From Paralysiella testudinis (lineage in GTDB: Bacteria; Pseudomonadota; Gammaproteobacteria; Burkholderiales; Neisseriaceae): a stretch of DNA of 64,000 nucleotides. Positions within the stretch are counted from its first letter, which is position 1. Each line of letters begins with the position of its first letter. The notes beneath the pieces are model-generated. The model searched no databases, was not told where the DNA came from, and saw only the letters and a program-made list of their open reading frames with translations. Positions 27,217-36,949 of this stretch are shown here, one piece after another. A program made the translations under genes and the position numbers. The stretch is from assembly GCF_016894345.1 (NCBI RefSeq), contig NZ_CP069798.1:310001-374000 (forward strand), read 5' to 3'.

Positions 27217-29509
27217 TTAGATGCTCCTAGAAATCTGATTTCTCTAATAGGAATGCCATTTGGATAGCCTTGGTATTTTAAGGGAACCCCTGCTTTAAGG
27301 CCAAATTTAATTGCAACTTCTCCTCTAGGAATTGCATTTCCATTTTGTATTTGAGGAAATATTTCTGATTGCCGAATACTCAAATCAGCACCTCCTGTTT
27401 TTACTTCAATTATTTCAACTATACGTCCATCTGCTGTTTTGTATGGGATGTCAGGTCTGCAGCGCCCAACACCACAAGCGCTACCGAAAGAAATTTCTTT
27501 TTCACTAACAATAAATCCTTTTGCGGTCAATTGATCTTTAATATCATCAACCATGTTTAGATGATGATTGTAATACTCTGAAATAGTAATTTTTATTGGT
27601 GCCGTACCATTTCCCGCCTTCGGCTCTACCACCTTAGCTCCGCCTACACTCCCTAACTTACGCGTAATCAGCGTTTCAGCACCCCATACAGCAACGTTAG
27701 CAGCATCGGCGGCCAACGGCGAAGTGCTCGCGGTTGGTGTTCCAAAAGACGCTACAACTTGGCTGCCCCAATCAGATTGATAGGTTCCTAATAGCTGGTT
27801 TGCGCCATACTTGCTTTGTTGATAGCCCGCAGTCACCCCCAGTGCAGCAATCCCAGCGCCCGCCGCACAGCCTACCCCGGTTGTACACAGGCCTACGCCG
27901 CCAACACCGGAGCTAACTGCTGTCGCTGCACCACCAACGGCATTAACAGCACCTTTGGTTTTGGTAATTCCATGATCATTTCTGATGCGGAGATCATTGG
28001 TTTTATCCCACCAACTGTATTCAAATAAATCTGACTGTGTTGATTTTAGCCGGGCTTGCTCTTTGGTATAGCTTGCACCTTCGGCTTGGAGTCTGTGTAA
28101 CTTCTGGTAGTAGGGATCTGTTTTCGGAATACCCTCTGCACATTGGACTAAAGCACAGGCAGCAGCTTTTAAGCGATGTTGCTCTTCCGGAGATTTATTC
28201 TTTTGAAGCTGGTTAAGTATTCTGGTTTCATCCGGATGCAACTGCCGGTTAAACACCTCCCCATCACGCCCGATTGCCCCGCCGGCCAAGGCGGTGGTGC
28301 CGCTGCCGCCGCTAATGCCGCCCACTACAGCACCGGTGGCCGCCGCCGTCCATTGCTGGATCGCTTGACGCTGGGCTGCGCTCAGTTGGGTGTTCTCCAG
28401 CAGGTAATTTTCTACTTTGGTGTTCAGCCATACGGCACCGCCCGCCGCTGCCGCTCCGGAGGCTGCGTTGCCACCCACGGCTTCGGCTTGCAATCCGCCA
28501 ATCAGGGCGTGCAGGGCGATGCGTTGGGGGCTGTCTTCCGCCCAGCCCATTTTACTGCTTAAATCACCCGCGGCACGAAAGCCTACTTCGCCTATCAGCT
28601 GTGCCAGCTCTTGCCGTTCCTGTATTTTTTTCAGGTCGAAGATGCGTTCCAATGGCTGATGCGCATGGGCGGTGTCGCGGCTCAGGCCGGAAAGGCTGTT
28701 TTGGCCGCTTTGTTTGTCGCCGCGTATTTCGATGTTGCCCTCGGCCAAGGCGGCTTTGGTGGTGTTGCTGCTTTGCTCGGCAACGGGGATGGCCAGCCCG
28801 GGAACGGCAGCCATATTGCCCAGCAACTCCATGGGGCTGCCGCCGCTGCTCAGGCGGATGCTGCCGCCGCGGATTTGGTATTCGGCTTCGTTGTGTAAAT
28901 CTTTATGGCCGATGGTTTCGGTGCTCAGTCTGCTTTTATCGGGTGCCGCTTCGCTGGCAATCACGGCACCGTTAAGCTGGGTATGCTTGCCTACGCGGAT
29001 GTCGAAGCCTTCTTTGCCGGCAAATAAGCCGGTTTGCTCTTGCACACTTTTGTAGTTGCTTTTGCCGTCGCTGTAGCTGAGGCTGCCTGAAGCTTCGTTG
29101 TAACTGCCATAGATGGAGGCATAGCCTGCCAGGCTGCCTGAAAGTGATTTCTGGCGGTAGCGGTCGGTATCTTGCTCGCTGGTGAGGGTAAGGTGGCGCC
29201 CGATATGCCCAGGTTGCTTTTGTTGTAGACGGCTGCATCTACGCTGCCGCTGCGCCGCCCTTCGGTAATGCGCACATTTTGGCCGGCAATGCCGACAGTA
29301 CCCCTGCCGCTGTTGATTTGGCTGCCCACGTCGGTTTTGCTGTGTTCGATACGGTAGTTGCGCGCATCGCTAATGCCGGTTTCGTGTTTCTGCTCGGTGA
29401 GGGTGCCGATGGTGCCGTTTTGCAGGTTGAGGTGGATTTGCTTGGCGCTGATCTGGCTGCCTGAGATATTCAGGTCGCCCGGGAATTTATGCATATTGTT
29501 GGGTTCCAA
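27213..29509 (-). pseudogene. CdiA/FhaB C-terminal half with PD-(D/E)XK-like nuclease domain, frameshifted
   Basis: Two frames join at about 29195. The first (29509 down) has haemagglutinin-type repeats (NISGSQISAKQIHLN); the second (29045-27213 and its upstream extension RHLTLTSEQDTDRYR) holds the pretoxin region and a C-terminal nuclease with RPDIPYKTADGRIVEIIEVKTG, the D...E-x-K pattern of PD-(D/E)XK enzymes. The front of the gene is missing: at about 29520 it meets the ankyrin cassette. The stop overlaps its immunity gene by four bases. Confidence 0.82.
28290..28525. repeat. 236-bp cdiA repeat block, copy 2
   Basis: In-frame copy of the block at 26408-26643, within the large CdiA fragment. 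Scattered substitutions (for example SATQRQV for SAAQRQA in the other copy) show that the copies are not freshly duplicated. Confidence 0.85.
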
Positions 29510-29556
29510 ACGGAAGGCTGATTAAGCATATTTTTCCATCAATGCAATAACAGGTT

Positions 29557-30060
29557 TTATCTCTTCATCATCACCGCAATATTTTTTAAGGTAGCCAATA
29601 TATCTGTTTCATTTTTACCGGTATGGTGATGTACATTACCGCCTTTGTCCAACATCAATTGCAGTACATCTAAACGCTTGGGCATACCGCCAATCATACT
29701 TAATGGAATTACATTGTCCTGATTTGGAATATTGGGGTTTGCGCCGGCACGCAATAAAACCAGTGCTGCCTCTGCATTGGTTGCCCGCATTGCATAATGC
29801 AGCGGGGTCATTCCATAGCAGTCTTGCGCATTGATGGGTACACCTTTTTCAATCAGGTATTCGATGCTTTGTTTGGGCGGTTTATTCGGGTCAAAGCCTA
29901 ATAAACTTTGATGCAACCAACTCAATAATGATGGGTGGGTAATTTCTAATATATTTTTTTCCTTAGAAAATAACTGTTTTAACAGTAAAATATCACCTTC
30001 TAGTAAGGCACCATAAATTTTCATATCAATATCTTCTATATTTTTCTGTTTCATATCCAC
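29557..30060 (-). CDS. Ankyrin-repeat immunity protein, copy B
   Basis: The 167-residue protein is a paralogue of 20032-20550: EKGVPINAQDCYGMTPLHYA is shared, followed by a second repeat LRAGANPNIPNQDN. The N- and C-termini differ. It starts a few bases after the stop of the GH-E fragment at 30065. Probably an immunity protein that kept its frame after the toxin was lost. Confidence 0.8.
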   Translation of the reverse strand: MDMKQKNIEDIDMKIYGALLEGDILLLKQLFSKEKNILEITHPSLLSWLHQSLLGFDPNKPPKQSIEYLIEKGVPINAQDCYGMTPLHYAMRATNAEAALVLLRAGANPNIPNQDNVIPLSMIGGMPKRLDVLQLMLDKGGNVHHHTGKNETDILATLKNIAVMMKR

Positions 30061-30064
30061 CTGC

Positions 30065-30235
30065 TTACTTTCCAGTTTTTAGAAAAGTTTCCATATCTGT
30101 TTTAATCGGTCCTAATCCATCAACTCCCGGTTTCTCAAACCGGCCACTTCTGTTTTCGCTTCTGTTCTGAATAATGAACTTTTCCGGGCGTGAATTAACG
30201 TAGGCATCAAATTGCTTCTGGCTCATGCCTACGGG
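30065..30235 (-). pseudogene. GH-E nuclease toxin C-terminal fragment, copy B
   Basis: The frame GMSQKQFDAYVNSRPEKF ... ENRSGRFEKPGVDGL is the same as copy A until GVDGL, then differs (GPIKTDMETFLKTGK). The His-to-Gly change in NRSG is shared. It is cut at its 5' end by another toxin-related fragment. It is shorter than typical ORF cut-offs but its match to copy A makes it certain that it is a remnant. Confidence 0.7.
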
Positions 30236-30335
30236 CTACTCACCTTGACTTGTTTGCCGTCTTTCAGCACCAAATAATTGCTTGAAGCAACGCCTTGCGG
30301 ATTTAAGCGCTGTAAAATCGGCAGGCCATCGGTTT
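30236..30335 (-). pseudogene. Short remnant of another CDI-type gene
   Basis: The minus strand reads DGLPILQRLNPQGVASSNY followed by LVLKDGKQVKVSS and a stop at 30236. It does not continue the frame of either neighbour. The end of this remnant is directly joined to the GH-E fragment, marking a recombination point. No family assigned. Confidence 0.45.
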
Positions 30336-30361
30336 ATGCTTGCTAAGCAATATAACCTTGC

Positions 30362-30823
30362 TTATAGAATATGATAAATCCATGTAAGCAAGCCAAAAAG
30401 TATTGGAATAACAAATCCACCGTATCGATAAAAAATTTCTTTTAGTTTTGATACTTTATTGTTTTCAATAAAATAAATCAGCTTATCATCTTCATGTATA
30501 TAAGTTTCTGATACTGATTTAAATGTTTCTAAGTTATCACCTCTAACTCTAGTACCGTCATTTAACACTGAAGATATGGCAAGTAATATGGCAATTACGT
30601 TATCATCTGTAGTATTTGCCCATAATTCATTGTTTTTATAAAATAAAACTATATTTTCATCTTCAGGAGAATAAAAGAAGCTAAATTGACCTTTATTATC
30701 CAATTGCTCCTGTAAAGAAAATTGATTTATCAAAATATTTTTTAAAATATCAAAATTATAAAGCGCCTTGTCTTTATCATCGCATTTCGTGGTATTTATT
30801 AATGAAATATGATAGCCCATCAT
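30362..30823 (-). CDS. Probable membrane-anchored immunity protein
   Basis: The 153-residue AT-rich gene overlaps the stop of the small toxin frame upstream (ATGATG over TGA). A soluble domain (FDILKNILINQFSLQ, DENIVLFYKNNELWANT) is followed by a C-terminal hydrophobic helix GGFVIPILFGLLTWIYHIL. Such tail-anchored proteins often protect against toxins acting at the membrane, but no family is recognised. Confidence 0.65.
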   Translation of the reverse strand: MMGYHISLINTTKCDDKDKALYNFDILKNILINQFSLQEQLDNKGQFSFFYSPEDENIVLFYKNNELWANTTDDNVIAILLAISSVLNDGTRVRGDNLETFKSVSETYIHEDDKLIYFIENNKVSKLKEIFYRYGGFVIPILFGLLTWIYHIL

Positions 30824-31011
30824 TTTTCCTTTTCCGAAGTATTACCCAGCTGACGTAACCCATTAATAGTAACTCCTGCTCCTGAATTTAATTTGAGAGT
30901 ATTGGTTACACCTTTCCTTGGAACATAAATAATTCTAATTCCGGTTGTGCCAAATTGTTTATTGTATTTAGTTACATGAGAATTCCACTGTCCCTGTGTA
31001 GTTAAATCAGA
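30820..31011 (-). pseudogene. Toxin C-terminal domain fragment, joined out of frame to fhaB
   Basis: Reading PKGTGVWSDLTTQGQWNSHV, then FGTTGIRIIYVPRKG, to a stop at 30820-30822 inside the immunity start. It is about 63 residues and not recognised. The fhaB N-terminal frame reaches this point in another frame and stops at 31007, so the toxin is not attached to a carrier in the present sequence. Confidence 0.55.
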
Positions 31012-33136
31012 CCAAACACCGGTTCCTTTGGGCGTCTAAGGCGCCACCGATGGCCAATGAGCCTTCACTGGACAGCAAACCGCCTTCACGGTTGTAAATT
31101 TCCTTCGCCCCGATATCCAGCCGCTGCCGCGCCGCCACCACCGCAGCCTGAGTGGCGCCGTTAACGGTTTCTTCCCGGTTGTTCAATACGCTGCCGCCCA
31201 AAGCCACATGGTCGCCAAAGATTTTACCGCTGCCGAGGTTGTCAATCACTTCACCGGCGCGAACCACGGTGCCGCCGTTGCTGTTGATTAAGCCGCGGTT
31301 GCCGATGTTGTGAACCGCTGTCACTTCGGTACGGCCGCCGGACTGGATTTTACCGCTGGCATGGTTGTCGATTTGTGCCGCCTGAAGCGTGACCGCTTCA
31401 CCGCCTTGCAAGGTGTGCGGGTTGTTCAGGCTGCCTTGGGTGGACAACGACAAACGCCGCCCGGCCACGATGTCTTGTTCCACTGTAAAGCTGTCTTGTA
31501 AGGCAATGGCCAGATCACGCCCGGCGGCCACGGTGCCGTTGTTACTCAGAGACCGGCTTTGAATCCGGGCATCACCGCCCGCCAAGATGCTGCCGCCGCT
31601 GTTGTCGACGGCCAATGTCTGGCGCGCGTCATCGTTAATATCCAACTGCCCGGCCGAGCTCAGTTGGCCGTTGCGGTTGTTCAGGCTGCCTGAAGCGTTA
31701 ATATGCAGAGTTTGATTGCTGCGGATAGCACCTTTGTTGCTGTTGTCGAGGTTCTCGGTACTGATGCTGGTGCCGGCGGCATCCATGCTGCCGCTGCGGT
31801 TGTCGATGCGGCGGCCGGTAACGCTGAGTGTCTGACCCGCTACTACGGTGCCGTTGCGGTTGTCCAATCCATCGGCCGTAATGGCCAGAGCTTTGCCGGC
31901 GGCGATGCCGCCTTGGTCTTGGTTGTCCAGAATGTTGCTGTAAAGGTCAGCTTGGTTGGCCGACAGAATCTGCCCGCCGCGGTTGTCTGTGCGTTGGTTG
32001 TTTACCGAAAGGGTATCGGTGCTGCTGATCTGCCCGCCGCGGTTATCTAGGGTGTGGCTGCGGATGTCGGCGCTCTTGGCGTGAATTACGCCGCTGCGGT
32101 TGTCCAGTAAATCACCACTGACATGGAGTTGGTTCAGGTTTAATTGCGCCTGATTGACCAGGCCGTTGCGCGCATTCAGATTGGTTTCGCCGTTGGCGGT
32201 GATTTGGCCTTTGTCATTCAACAGGCTGCCTGAAACGGTAATCTGGCCGTCGGCTAAGGTGGTCGGCGTGGCCGGTGCCGGGGCGGTAGTAGTACTGCCG
32301 CCACCGGTGGCACTGCTGGGCGGGGTGGTGTTACCGCTGCTCGGATTGCTGCCGCTATTGCCGCTGCCATTACCACTGCCGCTACCGGTGTTGTTACCGC
32401 CGCCGGCATCCGCCGGGGTGTAACCCATCAAGCCCTGATTGCGGTTGTCCACTTGCTTGGCGTTAATCGCCAAGTTTTGCAGGCCGGTTTGGCTGATGCG
32501 GCCGGTATTGCTGAGGCTGCCTGAAACCACATCCAATCGGGCGGCATTCAACTGGCCGCTGTTGTTGAGGCTGTTTTGGTTGCGGATATTCAGCTCGTTT
32601 GCCGATGCAATCAAGCCGCTGTTGTTTAGGCTCTGGGCGCCTATATTGGCCTTACCTTGGGCGGAGATGCTGCCGCTGTTGTCCAGGCTGTGGCTTTTAA
32701 TCTGTATCGCGGCGCTGTCGGCAGTGCTTACGCTGGCTTTGTCCGCCGCCACGATGCTGCCGCTGTTGCCAATCTTGCCGTCGGCACTCAGGATAATGCC
32801 GCCCGCAGCGGCAAAGATTTGCCCGGCATTGTTGATACCCACACCTTTGTCGGTGCTGATGAGGGTGATTTTACGGGCATAGGCGGGGCTGACGGCGGCC
32901 GGGGCGATAATCAGGGCGGTGCCGGCGGCCAGGAGTAAGGAGAAGCTGAGGGTGCCCAAACGGGCGGTAGGGCTTGCGGGGTTCAGGCTGCCTGAAAGGG
33001 TATGGCTGCCATTAAGATGAACAGAACCCCCGGTGGTGTCGGCATTGCTTTTACCATCGCGCAAAGTGTTCTCGGCTACGGCCACCATGGCGCCGCGCTT
33101 TTTATTGAAGATCACTTTGTACAGGGTTTTATTCAT
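31007..33136 (-). CDS. CdiA/FhaB N-terminal region lacking the TPS secretion domain
   Basis: The start at 33136 gives the extended signal peptide NKTLYKVIFNKKRGAMVAVAE and a hydrophobic core ending PAYAR. Immediately after come haemagglutinin-type repeats (LDNRGGQISS-like units, many copies) with a Gly/Ser/Thr-rich linker near residues 260-305. The TPS domain of about 250 residues, which TpsB partners recognise, is absent: the sequence goes from the signal peptide to KITLISTDKGVGINNAGQI, which in full proteins lies well behind it. The C-terminus stops at a cassette junction. 709 residues, probably not exported by a partner. Confidence 0.82.
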   Translation of the reverse strand: MNKTLYKVIFNKKRGAMVAVAENTLRDGKSNADTTGGSVHLNGSHTLSGSLNPASPTARLGTLSFSLLLAAGTALIIAPAAVSPAYARKITLISTDKGVGINNAGQIFAAAGGIILSADGKIGNSGSIVAADKASVSTADSAAIQIKSHSLDNSGSISAQGKANIGAQSLNNSGLIASANELNIRNQNSLNNSGQLNAARLDVVSGSLSNTGRISQTGLQNLAINAKQVDNRNQGLMGYTPADAGGGNNTGSGSGNGSGNSGSNPSSGNTTPPSSATGGGSTTTAPAPATPTTLADGQITVSGSLLNDKGQITANGETNLNARNGLVNQAQLNLNQLHVSGDLLDNRSGVIHAKSADIRSHTLDNRGGQISSTDTLSVNNQRTDNRGGQILSANQADLYSNILDNQDQGGIAAGKALAITADGLDNRNGTVVAGQTLSVTGRRIDNRSGSMDAAGTSISTENLDNSNKGAIRSNQTLHINASGSLNNRNGQLSSAGQLDINDDARQTLAVDNSGGSILAGGDARIQSRSLSNNGTVAAGRDLAIALQDSFTVEQDIVAGRRLSLSTQGSLNNPHTLQGGEAVTLQAAQIDNHASGKIQSGGRTEVTAVHNIGNRGLINSNGGTVVRAGEVIDNLGSGKIFGDHVALGGSVLNNREETVNGATQAAVVAARQRLDIGAKEIYNREGGLLSSEGSLAIGGALDAQRNRCLV

Positions 33137-33257
33137 GGCGGGGCTCCCGAATGGCAGAATCAGAGGGGCAACCGGCAATATTGGTTGGTTAATGGTGTGG
33201 CGGCTAATTGAGTTGCCACTGATTTGGCGAATACGTTGCCGCGCCGGTTTACGGACA

Positions 33258-33380
33258 TCATGGTTTCACTAAAATACTGCCTGTTTGGGCTGCACGCTGT
33301 TTCCATACCGGCAGCCATTCTTTTACCCGTTCGCGGTAAGGCTCGTAAATGGGGCGGTCGGTTGGGAAGTCGTTACGGAT
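33258..33380 (-). pseudogene. 3' remnant of an unidentified gene
   Basis: The minus strand reads RNDFPTDRPIYEPYRERV followed by KEWLPVWKQRAAQTGS and stops at 33258, about 120 bases before the fhaB start. The front is replaced by an IS5 remnant. It may be the tail of a gene that originally lay between tpsB and tpsA. Not identified. Confidence 0.45.
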
Positions 33381-33615
33381 AAATCCCGCCACGGTATGCC
33401 GGTTCTTAGTTCTGTAAAGTATGCATTCAAGAATTCTGGCAAATTGGGTTTGCTATAAATACCCAAATCACGCAGAGTAGGCAACAGCTTCGTCCAATGT
33501 TCATCTTTGAGTAGTGTACGCGGCATCGCAGGTATATTGGTGGAGTATGAGAACTTCCTTTTACACCTGCTTTTCTTTTTATTCAATATTATGACAAATA
33601 ATTGTGAACAGACTC
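33381..33615 (-). mobile_element. IS5-like remnant
   Basis: About 235 bases match the 5' part of the IS5-like copies (MPRTLLKDEHWTKLLP, RDLGIYSKPNL, GIPWRDL) and the end GTGAACAGACTC. The rest is deleted. It lacks the extra C of copies A-C, so it comes from an older or different copy. Confidence 0.8.
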
Positions 33616-33690
33616 TAGTATATTCGATTGTACTTTTTGCCCGGCAAGATAAAGCCTTGACCGATACCAGACTACGTAACTTTATTTTTG

Positions 33691-34086
33691 CTATGGCCTA
33701 CGTATCAAAAAAAATAATTCACTAATTAATAAGAAAAAAACTGTACTCCCCATCATAAAGATAAATCTAACCATATCGTGATTTAACTCTTGAACATAGA
33801 TAAAAATATAATAACCATAAAAATAAAATATTAAAAAGTTAATAAAAAAAACAAATATTCTGTACTTTTGCAGTACCCACGAAATAAAAGAAGATGCCAT
33901 TAGTGCTGGCAAAAAAAACAAAAGCACAATAATAGAAAATCCTATCACGGAACCAATGACAGTAACCACACTTACCCTGTTATATCCCTCGTCCCATGGA
34001 ATCATCATTACACAACCAGCAATAAACCCTGTAACCAATAATCCTTTGCATAATGACAATATGCAAGTTAAATATGGAATTTTCAT
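33691..34086 (-). CDS. Four-helix membrane protein, probable immunity protein
   Basis: The 131-residue protein has about four hydrophobic segments (GLLVTGFIAGCVMMI, VIGFSIIVLLFFLPALM, IFVFFINFLIFYFYGYYIFI, FIFMMGSTVFFLLISELFFL). It lies 75 bases after the stop of the chimeric CdiA toxin gene. Position and composition suggest the immunity protein of that toxin. Confidence 0.6.
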   Translation of the reverse strand: MKIPYLTCILSLCKGLLVTGFIAGCVMMIPWDEGYNRVSVVTVIGSVIGFSIIVLLFFLPALMASSFISWVLQKYRIFVFFINFLIFYFYGYYIFIYVQELNHDMVRFIFMMGSTVFFLLISELFFLIRRP

Positions 34087-34161
34087 TACTTACATCCCTG
34101 TTGCTCAGTATATCCAAGTAATTTACAACCATATTTTATCCTAGATTTGTAATCTAATATT

Positions 34162-36666
34162 TTAATACCATTTATTTTGAATTTGTTTTTCATTTAAAAT
34201 AAGCCTATTTATCCTAAAATTAGAGGTTAGCTTTTCTGAAACCCAAGTAAATGTGCCCTTACCAGAAAGATATTTTTCATGTATGGGCTGCAATAGTTTT
34301 TGTTCATCTTGAAGCTGCTTTATATCCCACTTCATCGCATCGGGACGATTATTATAAAGATCCTTAAAGTTATCAAAACCTTTCGTGATAAGTGTATCAC
34401 CAGCTTCTTTTCGCCAACCGTAAATATCTGGATTACCCAAAACCTTACCAGCGCCAAAAGTCAGATATGATGCCTTTTCATCTGCGCCCAGCCCTGTAAT
34501 AGGGGCTCTTGACACATATTCAGCCCCATCAAACCATTTTGCGCCTGAACCCATATGTTTTTCATACATATTGCTGGCGCCAAAAAAATTGGCCCTATTG
34601 TCAATGGTATTGAAATATTTGACAAACCTGCTGGAAGCGCCCTCCGAGTTATATAAGTGTTCAAAGGTCTGCCTAGATGATCTCTTGACATCGTCATTTA
34701 TGTAGGCCCACGCATCCATCATGGCAACGTATTGTATTTGCGAACTAGGGCCTGTTCACAATTACTTGTCATAAAGGTAGCCACATCACAATGCACCCCA
34801 ATAAAACCGTACTGTGGAAGTTGCGTTTGAGCTTATCGTAACGGCTGGCAATCGCTCGGAAATGTTTCAAACGGCAAAAGGCATTCTCTACCAAATGCCT
34901 GATTTTATATAAATACCAGTCCATGTCTTTATTTTTCTCTTCCCTATTGCTTTTATAGGGAATATTGGCTTTCGCACCGCTTTGCTCTATTTGCTCCCTG
35001 AGCCGGTCTGAATCGTAACCTTTGTCCGCATTAACCAACTCAGTTTCGGCAAGGTTGATGTTGTCAAGCAGCTCCGGTGCAACGGTGACATCATGGATAT
35101 TGCCCGCAGTAACGATAACCTCAACCGGATTGCCTGCGGCATCTACAGCCAGATGAATCTTGCTGGTTCTGCCGCCTCGGCTCATACCGATTGCGCGATC
35201 CTCTTGCGCACTGAGCGCTGAGGCTGCGGCGCAGTGTTGGTGGGCACGGATATAACTGCCGTCTATGGCTACCCACTCCGAGTCACTCTCTTGGCTGAGC
35301 TGTTTCAAGATTGCAGTAAAAATGCCTTTTTCTGACCAACGGTTATAAGCGGTATAAACAGTATGATACTTGCCGAAATACTCGGGTAAATCCCGCCACG
35401 GTATGCCGGTTCTTATTCTGTAAAGTATGCCTTCAAGAATTCTGCGCAAATTGGGTTTGCTATAAATACCCAAATCACGCAGAATAGGGTAACAGCTTCG
35501 TCCAATGTTCATCTTTGAGTAGTGTACGGGGCATCGCAGGTGTATTGGGGGGTGTGAGAACTTCCTTTTATGCCTGCGTTTCTTTTTTATTCAAGGGTAT
35601 GACAAGTAATTGTGAACAGACCCTAACCCCTGTTCTACATGCATCGCTTAACGGATTTTTTGCACATATATTGCCAACTTCTTGATCTAAAAACTGACTA
35701 AGCTTTTCTGCGTCTTTTAAAACCCGTTCCTGTTGCGCTTTAGAAGAGCATGTTTTACCTATTAAGCAATCCTTGACTTCATTCATTTTGGATTTTGTAA
35801 GGTAGTTATTCTCGACCGCATTCTGCGCCACCCGGCTGCCTGAAACCGCATCCGTCGCAGTATTGCTTCCCGTTGCCGCACCCACAGCCGCCCCGCCCAA
35901 CCCGGTTATGCTGCTGACGGTGGCTTTCTGCTCCGCACTCAGTTTGTTCGAATCGTCCGTACCATACAGCCACTTCGCCACTTTGGGCGCTGCCGCTTCC
36001 GCTGTGCCCGCCGCAATGCCGGCGCTTAGGGCATCATTGCCGCCCGCTGCGGCGGTGGCTGCCGCCAATATGCCGTGTGCCAGTATATGGGCCGTTTGTT
36101 GCTCGCTGTTCAGTTTGCCGTTTGGGTTTTCTGCGGCCAGGTTTTTGTTGATGTCTTGCGGTGCGGCCAGAATGCGGGTGGTGGTGTAGCCGCGGGCAAT
36201 CACGGCGTTTTGCGCCAAGGTCATGATGTGGTTGATGCCTTGTGCACCCAAACACATACCGGGTTCAAACCCGGATTGGGCAATGGCTTGGTTTAAGGCA
36301 AATTGGAAACGGGCAGCTTCGCTGCCCGTTAAGGTAATCTGTTGAACGGCGAAACATGGGGATTCGGGTTGGGATAAGGAGAATGCGGTAGGTGGTGGCG
36401 TGGCGGTGTCATCCAAGCGCACATCAACGGCGGGCTGCATTTGCTGCTGCCGGGATTGTTGGCGTTGCTGTTCGCGGATGAGTTGTTCTTGTTGTAAGCG
36501 GTCGGCCTGTAAATAATCTGCTTGCTTTGGGGCGCCGGGTGGGAGCGGCGCGGCTTGACTGTAGAGCGGTAAAGACAAGAGTAAAGCTGCCAATACCGAT
36601 ACGCATCAGGTTGGATGCAGCAATGCCGTTTACAGGAGAGATGTGCCGGGTAAAGTATGATTTCAT
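34162..36666 (-). pseudogene. TpsB-CdiA chimera with C-terminal toxin, interrupted by IS5-like copy C
   Basis: A frame from 36593 begins with a signal-like LLLSLPLYSQAAP and a TpsB region (POTRA-type, ITLTGSEAARFQFALNQAI ... RGYTTTRILAAPQDI). It changes without a break into the CdiA pretoxin region (ILAHGILAAATAAAGGND, VENNYL). After removing the IS (34748-35623) and one TA, it continues in frame (DACRTGVSSQIQYVAMMDA) through the toxin to 34162. The true start is probably MKSYFTRH at 36666, which is one base out of frame. The TpsB barrel and the front of CdiA are missing. Confidence 0.8.
34748..35623 (-). mobile_element. IS5-like insertion sequence, copy C
   Basis: 876 bp, TA on both sides, opposite direction to copies A and B. 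The transposase frame 35512-34769 has the same early +1 shift (CCC) as copies A and B, and small residue differences (SDSEW, NLAETELV). It lies inside the chimeric CdiA gene. Confidence 0.92.
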
Positions 36667-36949
36667 ATCGGCTTTGTTGTAATAAAAAAGGTAACAACCC
36701 AACCAAGATTAAGTCATGCCGGCAACCTTGACAAGTATTTACTTATATTTATTTCAGAGTTTATGAAATCAAAATCACGGATACTGTGGTGATGACGGCA
36801 CATGCCGGTCGGCTCCGTATTTTAAAAACTGCGTTCAAAAAATTTGATTAGTCATGCAAAAACTGCGTTTCAGTTGCGCAGAAACCTCGTTTCAGGCAGC
36901 CTTATGGGATTAAAGGCTGCCTGAAGCTTTTGTATTACAGGATAACACC
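36667..36949. other. Divergent region between the CDI island and uvrC
   Basis: AT-rich on the island side, with TTGTCA and TTAATC spaced 16 bases on the minus strand as a weak promoter candidate for the TpsB chimera. Two uptake sequences at about 36891 and 36914 face each other before uvrC. No gene is seen. Confidence 0.45.

Noticed and set aside
31040..32700. Regular repeats every 60-70 bases that could suggest a CRISPR array
   Set aside because: They are coding: each unit encodes a haemagglutinin-type LDNRxGxI repeat in one long open frame, with diverged copies and no equal-length spacers.
19889..36742. Shared GACAAGTATTTAC at 19889 and 36729 as possible island att sites
   Set aside because: Only about 14 bases match, in AT-rich sequence, and no integrase belongs to the island. 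Chance is a sufficient explanation.
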